A stretch of 7,880 nt of DNA from Treponema sp. UBA4326 (lineage in GTDB: Bacteria > Spirochaetota > Spirochaetia > Treponematales > Treponemataceae). Made by a program: the position numbers and the translations under genes. Positions 7,153 to 7,880 of this stretch are shown piece by piece. The stretch spans positions 1-7,880 of the forward strand of contig DGTW01000234.1 of assembly GCA_002393835.1 (NCBI GenBank). The letters are read 5' to 3'. The notes beneath the pieces were generated by a model that searched no databases, was not told the DNA's origin, and saw nothing but the letters and a program-made list of their open reading frames with translations. The first letter of the stretch is position 1. Every line of letters begins with the position of its first letter.

Positions 7153-7779
7153 TCACTGTTTTTGCATAGAAGAGGCTCTTTCCCGGAATTCTTCTAGGTC
7201 TTTACACTTTAATTCTTCGGCCCGCTTGAATTCGGCTTCTGATTCTTCGCTCTGGCCGTTTGCGGCGTAGGCTACGGCTAGGTTTGCGTGAATCACGGCG
7301 ATTTTTGGCTCAAATTCGGCGGCTTTTTGCAGGTTTGCTACGGCATCGGAAGCTCTTCCTTGGCCAAGATAAAGCGCTCCAAGGCTTGCATAGGCCTCAC
7401 CCTTCTGGGGATTAAGGTCGATTGCCTTTCGGTATGCTCCCTCAGATTCAGAATCTCTTTTTAAAAGATGGAAAGTCATGCCCAATGAAACCAGATTCCT
7501 GTATTCAGGGTGAAGCTCCGCACTTTTTTCCTGATAAATCACCGCATTTTCCAAATCATCCTGTTGCAAATAAATTGTTGCGATAAAATTGTAAATCAGT
7601 TCTGGGGAATAGTTTGATTCTTCTTCTAGAGCGGCCTGAAAAAGATTAAGTGCCTCTTCATAATTCTGAGACTGATAGGCTTTCATGGCTCGGCCAATGG
7701 TTAAATCACCGGGTTTTGAACATGAAAAAAAGAAAAGAGACAGGGAAAACAAAATAGTGAATTTCAAAAATTTTCGCAT
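7153..7779 (-). CDS. TPR-repeat lipoprotein
   Basis: This 208-residue protein has a lipoprotein signal: basic start MRKFLKF, a Phe/Leu-rich core, then Phe-Phe-Ser-Cys with Cys20 as the likely lipidated residue. The rest is about five consecutive tetratricopeptide repeats (about residues 27-61, 62-94, 95-128, 129-162 and 163-196), with the typical spacing of Tyr/Leu/Ala positions as in YASLGALYLGQGRASDAVANLQKA. TPR lipoproteins of this kind serve as protein-protein scaffolds at the envelope; the partner is not evident. It is separated from the efflux operon by a strong terminator and its own promoter, so a functional link with the pump is not supported. The ATG at 7779 is the only start that keeps the signal peptide intact, yet no Shine-Dalgarno motif precedes it. 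The relaxed lipobox with Phe at -3 and -2 is compatible with a spirochaete. Confidence 0.9.
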   Translation of the reverse strand: MRKFLKFTILFSLSLFFFSCSKPGDLTIGRAMKAYQSQNYEEALNLFQAALEEESNYSPELIYNFIATIYLQQDDLENAVIYQEKSAELHPEYRNLVSLGMTFHLLKRDSESEGAYRKAIDLNPQKGEAYASLGALYLGQGRASDAVANLQKAAEFEPKIAVIHANLAVAYAANGQSEESEAEFKRAEELKCKDLEEFRERASSMQKQ

Positions 7780-7835
7780 ACAATTAAGATAGCAAAAAAT
7801 AGATTTTCTTCCAATAAAATTACCAGGGCAAAGGC

Positions 7836-7841
7836 ATTATA
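7836..7841 (-). promoter_or_regulatory. Candidate -10 box for the TPR lipoprotein gene
   Basis: A perfect TATAAT on the minus strand would place the start of transcription near 7829, giving a leader of about 50 nt. No recognisable -35 box lies 16 to 18 bp upstream (that region is T-rich). An alternative is TTGGAA (7809-7814), 17 bp, TATCTT (7786-7791), each matching four of six, which would put the start at the ATG itself. I cannot choose between them from sequence. Confidence 0.35.
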
Positions 7842-7853
7842 ACTCTTTCTGCA

Positions 7854-7880
7854 CAAAAAAATGGCTCCCGGTCGTAAAAA
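7854..7880 (-). terminator. Probable half of an intrinsic terminator cut by the window edge
   Basis: Read on the minus strand, a GC-rich block (CGACCGGGAGCCA, 7862-7874) is followed by seven T (7855-7861), the form of the 3' arm and U-tract of a hairpin terminator; the 5' arm would lie just beyond position 7880. It would end a minus-strand gene outside the window. The other reading is a plus-strand ORF beginning with the ATG at 7861 (MAPGRK), but that lacks a ribosome site. Confidence 0.4.

Noticed and set aside
6956..7156. 66-residue minus-strand open frame in the intergenic region
   Set aside because: It begins with a GTG overlapping the TPR stop, runs through the long palindrome and the promoter, and resembles nothing; the DNA there is better explained as regulatory.
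6998..7270. 90-residue plus-strand open frame across the palindrome
   Set aside because: It overlaps the end of the TPR gene antisense, has no ribosome site, and its sequence is a translation of palindrome arms.
7861..7880. Start of a plus-strand gene (MAPGRK) at the right edge
   Set aside because: Too short to judge, with no ribosome site; the A tract and GC-rich arm fit a terminator half better, though it cannot be excluded.

Overview
The window suggests a Gram-negative, spirochaete-like bacterium, possibly a Treponema; this is an inference, not a proof. The reasons are the two lipoproteins with relaxed signal-peptidase II sites (Phe-Met-Ser-Cys and Phe-Phe-Ser-Cys), a periplasmic adaptor that lacks the usual alpha-helical hairpin (a trait known from the Borrelia BesA adaptor), and a mid-range base composition with strong GGAGG ribosome sites on the pump genes. 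All convincing genes lie on the minus strand, so the window reads from right to left.

At the right edge (7780-7880) is a short intergenic stretch. It holds what looks like half of a terminator hairpin from a gene outside the window, and candidate promoter elements. Next is a five-repeat TPR lipoprotein (7153-7779), followed by a remarkable 99-bp nested palindrome (7026-7124) that probably acts as its terminator. Beyond it lies a near-consensus sigma-70 promoter (TTGACA, 17 bp, TATATT). One palindrome sits inside its spacer and a second sits at the transcription start.

That promoter drives a tightly packed four-gene operon: a double-length TetR-family regulator carrying two helix-turn-helix domains (5668-6933), a TolC-like outer membrane channel (4226-5656), a membrane-fusion lipoprotein (3287-4207) and an RND inner-membrane transporter (3277 to beyond position 1). 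Gaps are 11, 18 and 9 nt, and two of the downstream ribosome sites touch or overlap the preceding stop codon. Together the last three make a tripartite RND efflux pump, and the first gene is very likely its autoregulated repressor, acting at the two palindromes.

The pump itself is a known type. The unusual parts are the tandem TetR fusion matched with a duplicated operator, the hairpin-less adaptor, the Asp-Asn/Asn proton-relay variant and lysine-rich C-terminal tail of the RND protein, the Shine-Dalgarno-less short leader of the operon, and the long nested palindrome. No stretch of more than 300 bases lacks a gene, and I see no tRNA, rRNA, CRISPR array or insertion sequence.
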